Positions 54,301 through 62,975 of a stretch of 64,000 nt of DNA are shown here, one piece after another (position 1 is the first letter of the stretch; each line of letters begins with the position of its first letter). The DNA lies in NCBI GenBank assembly GCA_035610365.1, contig CM069435.1, forward strand, positions 8,334,001-8,398,000, in the 5' to 3' direction. The translations under genes and the position numbers were made by a program. The DNA is from Aquatica leii (Eukaryota; Arthropoda; Insecta; Coleoptera; Lampyridae). The notes below the pieces were generated by a model that had not been told where the DNA came from, searched no databases, and saw only the letters and a program-made list of their open reading frames with translations.

Positions 54301-55675
54301 CATGGTTGAACGGATGAATCGAACAATGGGCAAGTACTTAGCCAAGGTAGTGTCCGAACATCAAAGAGACTGGGATCAGTACTTGCACCTCTTCTTAATG
54401 GCGTACCGATCATCCGTTCACGAAAGCACAGGCCAAACACCATCCTGTGTCATGCTCGGTCGTGAGATAAGATTACCATGCGATCTTCAATTTGGACGAA
54501 GACCAGAAGAAGAAGTCGCTGGAGAAGATTACGTCAGCAAGCTGGCAAAGAGGCTAGACGAAGTACATGAAGAGGTTCGTAAAAACACACAAATTGCCAG
54601 TGACAGGATGAAAACAAGATATGACGTCAAGGCGCAAAATGGTGGGTTTCAACCTGGCGATATGGTCTGGTTGTATAACCCTCAAAGGAGACGTGGTTTG
54701 TCGCCGAAGCTGCAAAGGCAATGGGAGGGCCCCTATAAAGTCGTGCAGCGTATTAACGACGTTATATATCGTATCCGAAAACCGCCCAGAGGCAAGCCAA
54801 AAGTGGTCCACGTTGATCGTCTAGCCCCGTTTGCTGGCGATAACCACAATCCGCAAGTTCAGGTCCGAACCAGAGTAATAAGTAGCAGAACCAGGAATCC
54901 AATCGAAGAAATGGAGTTTGAAAAGTTTATGAACTTATACGGAGGTTCTGGAAAAGCTAGGTTCGGAGTTACCACCGAGGAACAACAAGACCTGTTCCAG
55001 ACACAAAAAGATTACGCCATAGCACATTGCGTGAGCGAGGACCTTGACATGTCCAAAGGGGTTGCAGTCGTGTTTAAAAAGAAGTTTGGGCAGCTAGATG
55101 AATTACGAAGACAGCAACCGGCAGTCGGAAAGGTTTTAGGACTACGTGGTGACGGACGCTTCGTTTTCTATCTGGTCACCAAGAAATACTCACATGTCAA
55201 GTCGTTATACAAAGATCTGTGGCGAACATTATGGAGTCTCAAGAGACAAATGGAGTTCCATCATGTTAAGAAATTGGCAGTACCCAAGCTTGGTTGTGGC
55301 TTAGACCAACTGAATTGGAGGACAGTTCGAAACATGTTGGAGGTCGTCTTCCGAGGAACAGGCATTCAAGTGTTGGTCTGTAGTTACCAACCGAGGAGAG
55401 TATTGGGTCAGGAAAAGTCCATTGACTGTTACTTTTATGGTCAAGGAAGTTGCCGGAATGGAGGAAACTGCCGCTATCGCCACGATCCCTTTTACCGGTG
55501 TCGCATCCAGTCTCCTGTTCTGGGACAGAACAGTCCTAAGAAGGGGGCAGTGAAACGTCCGAGAAATTACTTGCAAATGCAAGAGCCTTCTAGAAACTGT
55601 TATCTAGCTTCTAGAAGATATAGCGAAAAGGAAGGAACGCTCGAGAAGGTTTCGCCGATGTCTATAAATACGTAA
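51302..55675 (+). CDS. pol: Gypsy-3 Pol polyprotein: PR-RT-RH-IN-macrodomain-CCCH
   Basis: 1457 codons without a break, counted from ATG 51,302 (the frame opens at 51,251). Protease DTG at residues 44-46 (VDTGATKTII). RT with TLDLKSGYWQVEL and catalytic YLDD at 458-461. RNase H with TDAS (Asp 607) and TDHAALKWLL. Integrase zinc site from His 836 to Cys 875 and Cys 878; catalytic Asp 907, Asp 967 and Glu 1003 (35 residues between the last two); GPY module at 1143-1145. After the normal gypsy end come a macrodomain (about 1220-1362) and a CCCH finger (1376-1394). The last 41 codons lie inside the 3' LTR. All catalytic residues checked are present, so this looks like an active Pol. Confidence 0.96.
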   Translation: MGRKSTSTSHAPEITIQMASPREQLHSIYLDGKINGRSVQLLVDTGATKTIIRPDMLLENEKTSPVTVRLRTATGDEIPTHGQVKVTIGLGNGVLDHQVLVADITEEVILGMDVIKKYGFHLDMKNDVLKIDNEEIPFHSSEKAAVRVLLSEDVILPARMESVVMARLDGNLREGYIRAIEPMEGGLVEKGLLVARTLVRVKKTMPVRILNINSDPVTLKKKTVVGQCTPVSQIVRCVKTNEDTPPKKCPHLLDILTTKCQNLSQDQLAKVKVLIQEYQDVFALESGSKGRTNVVKHKINTGDARPIRQHPRRLPLAKREEAEQIITDMEREGVIEPSSSPWASPVVLVKKKDGSTRFCVDYRQLNDVTKKDSYPLPRIDDTLDTLSGSQWFSTLDLKSGYWQVELEPKDREKTAFTIGTGLWQFTVMPFGLCNAPATFERLMETILRGLSWKTCLVYLDDVIVVGRSFEEHLSNLKEVFQRLRGANLKLSPKKCHVFKKEVQYLGHVVSRDGVRADPDKIRAVQAWPRPIDKHQVRSFLGLCTYYRRFVPGFANIAKPLTKLTEEKAEFRWNEDCESSFNQLKQALVTSPILSYPREDGKFVLDTDASNLAIGAVLSQIQDGQEKVIAYFSKVLSRPERNYCVTRRELLAVVKSIEHFYKYLYGRKFLLRTDHAALKWLLQLRNPEGQVARWIQRLQEYDYDTEHRAGSSHRNADALSRRPCPADCSHCSRLEEKVECLRRTAMVDDEWEPEQLRREQEDDPEIRLLLDWKESGRRPTWEEVSALGKNIKAYWAQWDSLIVEDGLLKRSVESAEGTGNRLQLVVPKSRVTEVLKHLHDGTSGGHFGIKKTLGKVRERFYWMNCKEDVMKWCRKCIVCASGNGPARKRKAPMKQYNVGSPLERVAIDIAGPFPESDSGNKYILVAMDYFTKWTEAYAIPNQEAATVADVLVKEFFCRFGVPLELHSDQGRNFESGLFQEVCRLLGIKKTRTTPLHPQSDGMVERMNRTMGKYLAKVVSEHQRDWDQYLHLFLMAYRSSVHESTGQTPSCVMLGREIRLPCDLQFGRRPEEEVAGEDYVSKLAKRLDEVHEEVRKNTQIASDRMKTRYDVKAQNGGFQPGDMVWLYNPQRRRGLSPKLQRQWEGPYKVVQRINDVIYRIRKPPRGKPKVVHVDRLAPFAGDNHNPQVQVRTRVISSRTRNPIEEMEFEKFMNLYGGSGKARFGVTTEEQQDLFQTQKDYAIAHCVSEDLDMSKGVAVVFKKKFGQLDELRRQQPAVGKVLGLRGDGRFVFYLVTKKYSHVKSLYKDLWRTLWSLKRQMEFHHVKKLAVPKLGCGLDQLNWRTVRNMLEVVFRGTGIQVLVCSYQPRRVLGQEKSIDCYFYGQGSCRNGGNCRYRHDPFYRCRIQSPVLGQNSPKKGAVKRPRNYLQMQEPSRNCYLASRRYSEKEGTLEKVSPMSINT
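54959..55387 (+). CDS. TARG1/OARD1-like macrodomain encoded within Gypsy-3 pol
   Basis: Residues about 1220-1362 of Pol. YAIAHCVSEDLDMSKGVAVV, FKKKFG, FVFYLVTKK and PKLGCGLDQLNW match, in order and spacing, the ADP-ribose glycohydrolase TARG1 (OARD1, C6orf130). From the known family, the catalytic Lys is the first Lys of the ITKK box and the catalytic Asp follows GCGL. Here they are Lys 1294 and Asp 1335, both kept. The predicted activity is binding ADP-ribose and removing it from proteins or nucleic acid. It sits directly after the integrase C-terminus in one frame. Whether the protease frees it is unknown. The fold assignment is by motif reading, not by search. Confidence 0.9.
55427..55483 (+). 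CDS. CCCH zinc finger encoded within Gypsy-3 pol
   Basis: CYFYGQGSCRNGGNCRYRH at residues 1376-1394 has spacing C-x7-C-x5-C-x3-H, typical of RNA-binding CCCH fingers, including the F/Y-x-x-G-x-C and G-x-x-C-R-Y-x-H pattern. It follows the macrodomain by about 14 residues. Confidence 0.85.
55538..55550 (+). other. Gypsy-3 polypurine tract, inside the pol frame
   Basis: AAGAAGGGGGCAG directly before the 3' LTR start. It is read as part of pol (PKKGAV), so it serves both as a reverse-transcription primer and as coding sequence. Confidence 0.75.
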
Positions 55676-56018
55676 GAAAGAAATCGTAGGTCAGTTATTG
55701 CTGGAATGTGAATGCATGCAGTATTAAGAAGATTGTGCAAGTGAAGATAAATAAGTGATTAGCACGTGCGGACGTTTTAAATAAATAACAGTGTACACCG
55801 AATCGAGTGAACGTGACTTATAGTGTAAACAAATCCGAGGACGTTATCTTATCTTATCTTAAGTGTTATACAACGGTCATACATAAATTAGTGTAAGTGT
55901 TTTTATTATTAGATTTAATTAAGTTCGGTTAATTTAAAAGTATACATATTTCTATAATAAGTAAACGTAGTTTTAGTCGTTATAAATAAATTAGTTTTTA
56001 ATAAATAGATACGTAACA
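55551..56018 (+). repeat. Gypsy-3 3' LTR
   Basis: 468 bp, identical by eye to the 5' LTR. Its first 125 bases are the 3' end of the pol frame. Confidence 0.96.
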
Positions 56019-56022
56019 ATAT

Positions 56023-56971
56023 TTTAACTAAAATTTATTAATTAAATTAAAGTGATCAAATGTTTGTAACATAAATCAAATCTTTATAAAACCTTTAATT
56101 AAAATAATTAAAACGAAAAACACATATAATTATAAAAAGAATTTATAAATGTTTAGGAGTATATCAAAAATACTAATAAAACATCGTTGTTTTAAACTTC
56201 AATTACGGAAAAATAAAAAACTTATGTAACGTTAATTTAATTTGCAAAGTATTTTTAAAAAAAGTTGCAATTCAATGATCTATTTAAAGAATGTACATCA
56301 AACTGATTATATTGAGAATAAAAAACAAATATATAGTATTTTTTAAAGTGATAAGTGTTATAATTTTAATTAAAAAAAACTAATTTTAAGAAACAAGTAG
56401 TCAATGATAAACCTTTTTTTATATTTTTTGTTTTGCACTATTTGCTTTGCAATTTTCATAACCAAACTTAAATTACTAACTTTCTAATCGTTTTCAGTTC
56501 TTGTGATTATTGTTGCGTCTCCAGCGTAGTACACCATAATGACACTGTTTTCACTAATGTTTTGTCTATTAAGGTAAAAACAAACAATAAACTGTAAGTA
56601 AAAATGTTTAGTGCAATTTTTTATTAAATTTAAAACTATAAAAATTGATACATTAGCAATACTTGTAAATCTTTAGAGTGTTCTTTTAATGGATTTTCAA
56701 AAAGTTAAAAAGTTTTTAACGCAGCTTTAAAAATTTAATCTACGCGTTTCTTGTTATTTATTATATTTTGTATTGAATATATGTTTTTATTACTCTAAAA
56801 TAATTTTATAAATTTATATTTTACAATTTAGTGTATAAAAATTGAAGATTAAAATAATTTTTTTTTAGTTTAGACATTGTTACGGTTAGAACTTAAATTT
56901 GCGCTAAGCCGTTCAGACTAATCTGTGCCGATTATATTTTACTAAAAAAATTGCCAAAACGGGAAAAATCT
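56023..56971. other. AT-rich non-coding stretch
   Basis: No coding or structural signal recognised. Confidence 0.45.
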
Positions 56972-57450
56972 CTCCAGATGCCCGTTTTCACCCAACAACG
57001 TTTAAGGTAGATAAATCGACTAACACAAGTCTAACAACAAGTATATTTATGTCAACGACAACATAAAAGAATAAAAAAAGCAAGTAGAATAAGAAGTACT
57101 CAATAATTAGTACTTCGCAAACAATATTGCAGTACAACTCAAATAATAATAAAAAAAAAAAAAAGTAATACAAGACCCTTAAATTAAGCAACACCTCGTA
57201 CATATAGGCAGTAGTGGACTTAACGTTACATTTAATAAATTAACGGTGGTAAATACAATAAAAAAACTGCCAATTATAGTGATTTCACATTAATGAAACA
57301 AAGCGTACATTAGGCCTGATAACAAATCGTGCCTGCATACAACCGACCTCAAACCAAATAATTAAATATAACAAACAGAGTACTTACTCATCGTTCCTAA
57401 TATGCGATTAGCTAATGGCATATCTTACACAATCTTTCTAAAACAAAAAT
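56972..57450. repeat. Interspersed repeat, copy 2 (first copy at 17,463-18,013)
   Basis: Begins CCAGATGCCCGTTTTCACC and ends near ATGCGATTAGCTAATGGCATATC, collinear with 17,463-18,013 at modest identity. Not attached to any recognised element here. Confidence 0.5.
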
Positions 57451-58589
57451 GTCGCGCGTACGAAGACCACTTGGACAATGATAATTTCAAAGCATAAAAT
57501 ATTCTGATAAAATGAAATTTTTTAAAATACTATTTCTAAAGAATTGTGAAACAGGCTGTAGTCAATTCATAAGTCAACAGGAGCAAATCGAATTACGTTG
57601 ATGTTACGTCAAGTGACATACCACAAAAGGATTGGGTCAGCGAATACATATTAAAAAATATATACCGTATCTTAATGATTTATAAATTAAAACTGCTGAA
57701 TAGTACAACGTAACAAAAGCAAAAAATAGCAAAACAGATTTAAATGCAAGGGTTATAATGCAAAATTTTAAGAAATTACAAAAATCATTAGAAACTAAGC
57801 AGCGTAACATGAAACAGACAAAAAAATTTAATTTTAAGTATTACCAAAGCCATAAAAAACACATATAAAAAATTAATTTTGTTGTGTTTACAAAAGAGTT
57901 AGATACTCAAGATGTACTAATTAAAATTTTGAGATCAACTAGCAATGTATAGCGTTTTTTACAGTAGCTGTACAATTCGTTTGTTCAAAACAAAAAAAAA
58001 AAGTCAAAATTATTGATACCAAGCTTGAAATCATTTTATCAAACCAGCACAAGCAGAAGGAGCAAAATTTCTATTGACAACTTAACAAAGTGGTGTAACA
58101 TCAAATTTCTGAAAGAAATAACTAGTCTTAAGCATGTAAAAAAAATTAAAAAAATCTGCAAAAAATTAGTCAGTAAAAAAATATAAATTTTTACAGTCGG
58201 ATGACGAAAAAATATGGGTGTGATTTTTTTGACAATGTTTTAAACTTATCAAAATTGAACAAGGATTAACAGTAACAGAAACAAGACAATGAGCTAAAAA
58301 ACCGAATGGTAGAAAAAACTAAATCTTTCGAAATTTTGGGTCCGATGTTTTTTTAATGAACAAAAATCCAATAAACGGCAAATTAGAACTGATATCGAAA
58401 AAACATTTTATAGTGTAAATGTCATTTCTTGAGGTTTCACATTAGTATTATGTATGTAGAAGTAAGTTTGAATAGGTTTTAAAATTAATATCAACAGATA
58501 ATTTAGATATATCCAAAAAATAATCAATATGTCATTTGTCTCATTGTTCCCCACTATGAAGGTACAGTGAGACACTGCTTTTCACTATT
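57451..58589. other. Unassigned stretch
   Basis: AT-rich, no ORF or repeat that I can support. Confidence 0.4.
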
Positions 58590-59401
58590 TATTACAGGCC
58601 GCTAGCGGGAAAACGTTTTCTCTGCGAAAGTGGAAACTGGATTTTGGGGTGAGTTATTTGTTTAACTTTTATATCGTGATCACGAAAGTTACTCACAGAA
58701 TTGTAATTAATGTTAACGACCGTAATTACGTTATCGCTTATATACCAATAAGGTAATCTTAATCATTTACGTAACTGTATCGCATGCTGTGAGGGAAAAA
58801 CATATTTATTCTGAGATTTTCGGTGCTGTCCATTTCGACATAATTTCAATGTGTAGTGTGTGTTGCCGATACTGCGGGAATTCATGGATGAGAACTTCGA
58901 TATAATCTAGTAAATCTTATGTATTACGAAATCAAAGTTTTCTCTGCTTGTTAATGAAAATTGTTAGTCATTCTAGTATTTAAGGATTGCGCATTTAGCG
59001 TATAGTTGTCAATTTACTGCGCTACTAAAGTAAAACTGTGATATTTGTTAATTCTACGTGGAAACCATTCGAGCATTCATAGGTGAAGAAGTTTCATATA
59101 TTCTTATTAGTATCCAACGTTAATACATTAAAGTGATTATAATTGTTAATCTCTCTTGTTATTTTTCTTTCTCCTGTGATTATCGTTATCTATTAACTAA
59201 TTTTGGCTACTCGAACATCAGAGTAATAAGGATTACGAACCTCCCAATTGAGTTACAAGTTTGGATCGTCTGTCGTAATCGAGGCAGAAGTGTTATCTTG
59301 GATCAGATCTGGCGCCCTTAAGCATACTTCCTGTGAACCTCCCCTATCTCCGACTGTGTGAGTTGGCCGTGCAAGGTTCGTAAGACATAAAGCTTGTAAC
59401 A
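58590..59401 (+). mobile_element. 1.2-kb inverted-repeat element, copy 2, left-truncated
   Basis: Same orientation as copy 3. Matches begin around the GAAAACGTTTTCT block (58,610) and run to AAGCTTGTAACA at 59,401. The CCTCCCCTATCTCCGACTGTG segment is present near 59,337. The left third of the element, including its TIR, is missing or too diverged. Confidence 0.65.
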
Positions 59402-59443
59402 ATATTCATAAAAAATACAAAAAAAGTAAAAACTACTGAATGT

Positions 59444-61031
59444 TTAAATTAGACTTAATTTCAAATGAATAATCTGAGTTTTGCCTTTTAGTTGTTTAGG
59501 AAAAATCATTTTAATATCTTTTTTTCTAGTAAAAGCAATATCTTCATTATTAGGAAAATAAAATCTGCCTTTAATTTTTGTGCTCTTTCTTAAAAAGCTT
59601 ACTTCAAATTCATTGCTTTTATTATTGGTGGATAACATCTTCCCTATGTAATAAGAGATTTTTCCCTTCGTATTTTGAGGAGTAAACTTAACTAAAACAT
59701 AATCTGCAATTTGAAGATCTCTATCTAGCTCTTCAAATAATTCCGGCACAAAATTATCAGACGAAGCATCTGAATGCCATTCGATTTCCTCTTCCTCCTC
59801 GTCACTTTCTGCAATTTTCTTTTAACAGCAATTTTTTTCTGTGTTTGTACCGGTTTTTGTCGTTTATTATATCTTTCTTCCAACTCCGCTTTTTCCGGAG
59901 TGTCCGTTGGTATCATGCTTCTTCCTTTTTTCGCTTTTTTGTTTTTCTTTCTCCGGTTTTCGGGTAGCCTTTAATATTCTCCGGAGAAACAAATGTTTTA
60001 ATTGGTTTTTGAATTTTTGGAGGAGTGTTGATCAGGCCTGCATCAAGTTCTGGAGTTATTAGTTCGGAATCAGTTTGTGAAATTGTTGGTTCGGGGTCGG
60101 TTTTGGAGTTTGTTGCTTTGGGACATGGCCTGTCTGTACTCTGTAACGGAGCACGGTAAAAATCAATCTCTGTAAAGATATCTCTATCGTATGGAAAAAT
60201 TCCACACTTTTTAAATGCTGATGTTATATTAGCTGAAGTCATAGCTTTCTCGAATGCTTTTCCGACACAAGCTGCAACTTTATAGATTGACAACGGTTTG
60301 TCTGGATCCGCATTAACCAGCTATCAACAGCGGCGTAATAAGCCAAGCTGAATGGTTTGAAACTGCCAACGTCGAGAGGCTGCAGTTTGTTCGTCGAATG
60401 AGGAGGAAAAGTCACTGTCGTAACCCCATTTTCTTTGGCAAGATTAAGAACTTTGATTGACAAATGACTTTTATGGTTGTCATACAAAAGAAGACTAGGA
60501 TTGTCTTTTGAACTACAAGAGTGCTTTATAAAATGCTTCATGACTTCAAAAAATAAATTGCAGTTCATCCATCCTGATGATGTTGCCAAACCTAAAGTTA
60601 CCGGGGGTGCTCCAGTAATCATGTGCTCTTTAAAGTGAACACGCGGGAAGATCATAGCAGGTAGCAAGTGATTACCTGCAGCACTTTCTCACCACTGGTT
60701 ACCTTACAAACTTGTTTTGTTCCTTTTTTGCCAGAACTTTTGATGATTTTTAAACGGTAACGGTCACCGTCTCGTCTAGAATAAAATTTCTTGTTCCATC
60801 AGAAAACCTTTAATTACGATCCATCGCTAGCTTTAAGTTGTCAAAAAATTTGTTGACATTGTGTGGATTGAAAGACGTGGCCTTCGATAAACTGCATCCC
60901 TCTGGCGTTCGAAGCGAAACCATGGGATTCCTTTTCAAAAAACTGTACATCCGGTCTTTTCCTGCCATTTCATTTAGCCTCCAATTTTCAGGCATTCCGA
61001 AATCATTATTTACTGCCATTTCATACTCCAA
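59444..61031 (-). pseudogene. pogo/Tigger-type transposase, nearly full length, several breaks
   Basis: Minus-strand fragments in order. 61,031-60,810 has the CENP-B-like HTH end (WRLNEMAGKDRMYSFLKRN, VSLRTPEGCSLSKA). An in-frame stop is followed by the first catalytic Asp at 60,774-60,776 (LDET). After a frameshift, 60,667-60,239 holds the DDE_1 core: ATSSGWMN, LLLYDNHKSH (second Asp) and NKLQPLDVGSF (third Asp), 35 residues apart. A further frameshift leads to VGKAFEKAMTSANITSAFKK and a linker (60,293-59,913), then TDTPEKAELEERYNKRQ, and ADYVLVKFTPQ with VSFLRKSTK at the C-terminus (59,749-59,444). At least three frame breaks, so inactive. Confidence 0.85.
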
Positions 61032-61064
61032 CCAATATTCTTCTTATTAGAAGGTTATTTCACC

Positions 61065-61765
61065 TCCATACTTGTCATCGACATCCTCTTCAGGCAAACA
61101 CTTACATTGAAACTAACAATAACAGCCAACAAGCTGCCCAAAAATGCGCAGCTTTTAAGAAATAATGAACTAAAGAAAAAAGGAAAGAGATCTTACCAAT
61201 AATTTATGAGAGATGACAATAAGGTAAACATAGTCAAGTGGTTTAATAACAAGCCTGTATATTTTGAATCTTTAATACGTAGTGTAGGATTCGAAAACCG
61301 TTGTAAAAGGTGCTCAAAACTTAAAAATAGCTAAATTGAAATCAAACAACCTGCTATTGATAAACAGATGGTATCATTTTGTGGTCAAGTTTTAATAAGA
61401 TAATTTATTTGTGGCAAGCTTAACCCAGTAGGTCTCCGACTTGATTTTTACATCTACAAAAGCAAAAGCTCATTGGTAGAATCTGGTCTTACAGAAACTC
61501 CAGCAAAAACCAATGTTGGAGGTAGAATTGTTCTAAAGCTAACAAATACTTTTCTTATCAGTGTGTCTCTTTATACAAATTTTTATTTTACCTCAAGACC
61601 TCTTCATCGCCACGCTTTTTAGTGGAACACCAACATTGGAAATAACAATAACCAACAAGCTGCCATAAAATACTCAGTTTTAAATAAATAATAAACTAAA
61701 GAACAATGAAAGAGATCTTACGACTATAACTTATGAGAGATGACAATAAGCAAAACACAGTCAAG
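61065..61765. repeat. Tandem duplication, unit about 529 bp
   Basis: The stretch with AACAAGCTGCC, AAAGAGATCTTACGA or CCAATAA, and TTATGAGAGATGACAATAAG occurs at about 61,104-61,240 and again at about 61,633-61,765, an offset of about 529 bp. The second unit resumes at 62,973 after the insertion of copy 3 (GTGGTTTAATAACAA then TCTTTAAT). Confidence 0.7.
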
Positions 61766-62972
61766 TAGTTACCTGCAAAATTTTCATAACGTAATACCCT
61801 GTATATTAAATTAAAATTAGATTCCGGTTTTGACGCCCTCTGCAATCTTTCTGGTTACTGACATGTTGCGGTCAAGTCATTTTAAGCTGTCAACTACCTA
61901 AAATGGTCTGTGTCGTCTGAATCTAAAGATTTAATAGAACATCAACTGTGATGCAAATGAAATTATAAATCCATTACGTATTTAAAATAATTTATTCGTC
62001 ACAGGGTAAGATATTTACATCCGTTTTGTTAGGATTCTTTTGTAATTTCTTTCTTAATTTGATAGCCATTCCGCCATGCTTTGGTCACATGTTTCGATTT
62101 AATTAATTAAGAACAGGGAAGAATGAATGTCGATAAATAATTGAAGGCCTATTATCCACACCAAAAACTAATGTTACTTCTTAGACGTCAGTCGATTGCG
62201 ATACACTCTTAATAATTACGAGGAACAGCATTCGATATATCGGGTGCTTATATCTAATTTCTTTTATTAACAATTTTGTAGACTTCGACTTTCGTGAGTC
62301 ATTGCGTTGACACGATTTATATTCATATTATTTTAGGATACTCAACGAAGAAAACGTTTTCTTCGGGGAAGTGCTAGATTGTGGGTAAGTTCTTTTTTTA
62401 ATTATAATGTCGCTGTCAAAGAAGGTCACTCACGAAATTTAATTTGTTAACATAGGCAATTGCAATAGTTTTAATACCATTTAGGTATTGTCAATATCTA
62501 ATTCTGTTATATTGCATGCTGTTAACCTTCGTTATTTAATGGGAAATTTTCTTCGCTTATCGACATCCGAGATGTACTTATGTATTGTGAGTTGCTGACC
62601 CTTCCTTTTTTTATGTATTTAGAATGTATCACAAAAATTTCTGAATTATCATTACTAATCCTCTACGTTACTGAATTATACTTGTTAATACTCTACATTG
62701 TTGAATGATATTTATTGATATTCTACGTTATTGAATTATAGTTGTTAATACTAATAACCCATCTTTCTTTGTAATTAGTTACACGAACACCAGAGCAACA
62801 AGGATTACGAACCTGGAATTCGTTACAGACTGGAACCTTCTGTCCTGATCGAGATAAAAGCTTTACTTATAAAAGATCTGACGCCCTTTAACTCTTATTT
62901 AGTTGAACCTCCCCTATCTCCGACTGTGTGAGTTGACCATGCAAGGTTCGTAAGACCTATAATCTTGCAACA
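61766..62972 (+). mobile_element. 1.2-kb inverted-repeat element, copy 3
   Basis: 1207 bp from TAGTTACCTGCAAAA to ATCTTGCAACA. AAG flanks both sides (61,763-61,765 and 62,973-62,975). The paralogous unduplicated site at 61,231-61,250 reads TAGTCAAGTGGTTTAATAAC without the element, which confirms both ends and the 3-bp duplication. The first 300 bp match the right end of copy 1 closely, including the mini-ORF on the minus strand. Confidence 0.8.
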
Positions 62973-62975
62973 AAG

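Larger units (their letters stand above)
49309..56018 (+). mobile_element. Gypsy-3: very young Ty3/gypsy element with a macrodomain in Pol
   Basis: 6710 bp with 468-bp LTRs at 49,309-49,776 and 55,551-56,018 that read as identical. ATAT is duplicated at both sides. Internal order: leader, coiled-coil gag part, capsid and zinc-knuckle gag part, then a 1457-codon pol with protease, RT, RNase H, integrase, a TARG1-like macrodomain and a CCCH finger. The coding sequence is much less AT-rich than the flanks, which fits a recent arrival. Only gag is interrupted, by one frame change. Confidence 0.97.

Noticed and set aside
59133-59321. 62-codon ORF in copy 2 of the 1.2-kb element
   Set aside because: The same region in copies 1 and 3 is read in different frames and is interrupted, so coding is not supported.
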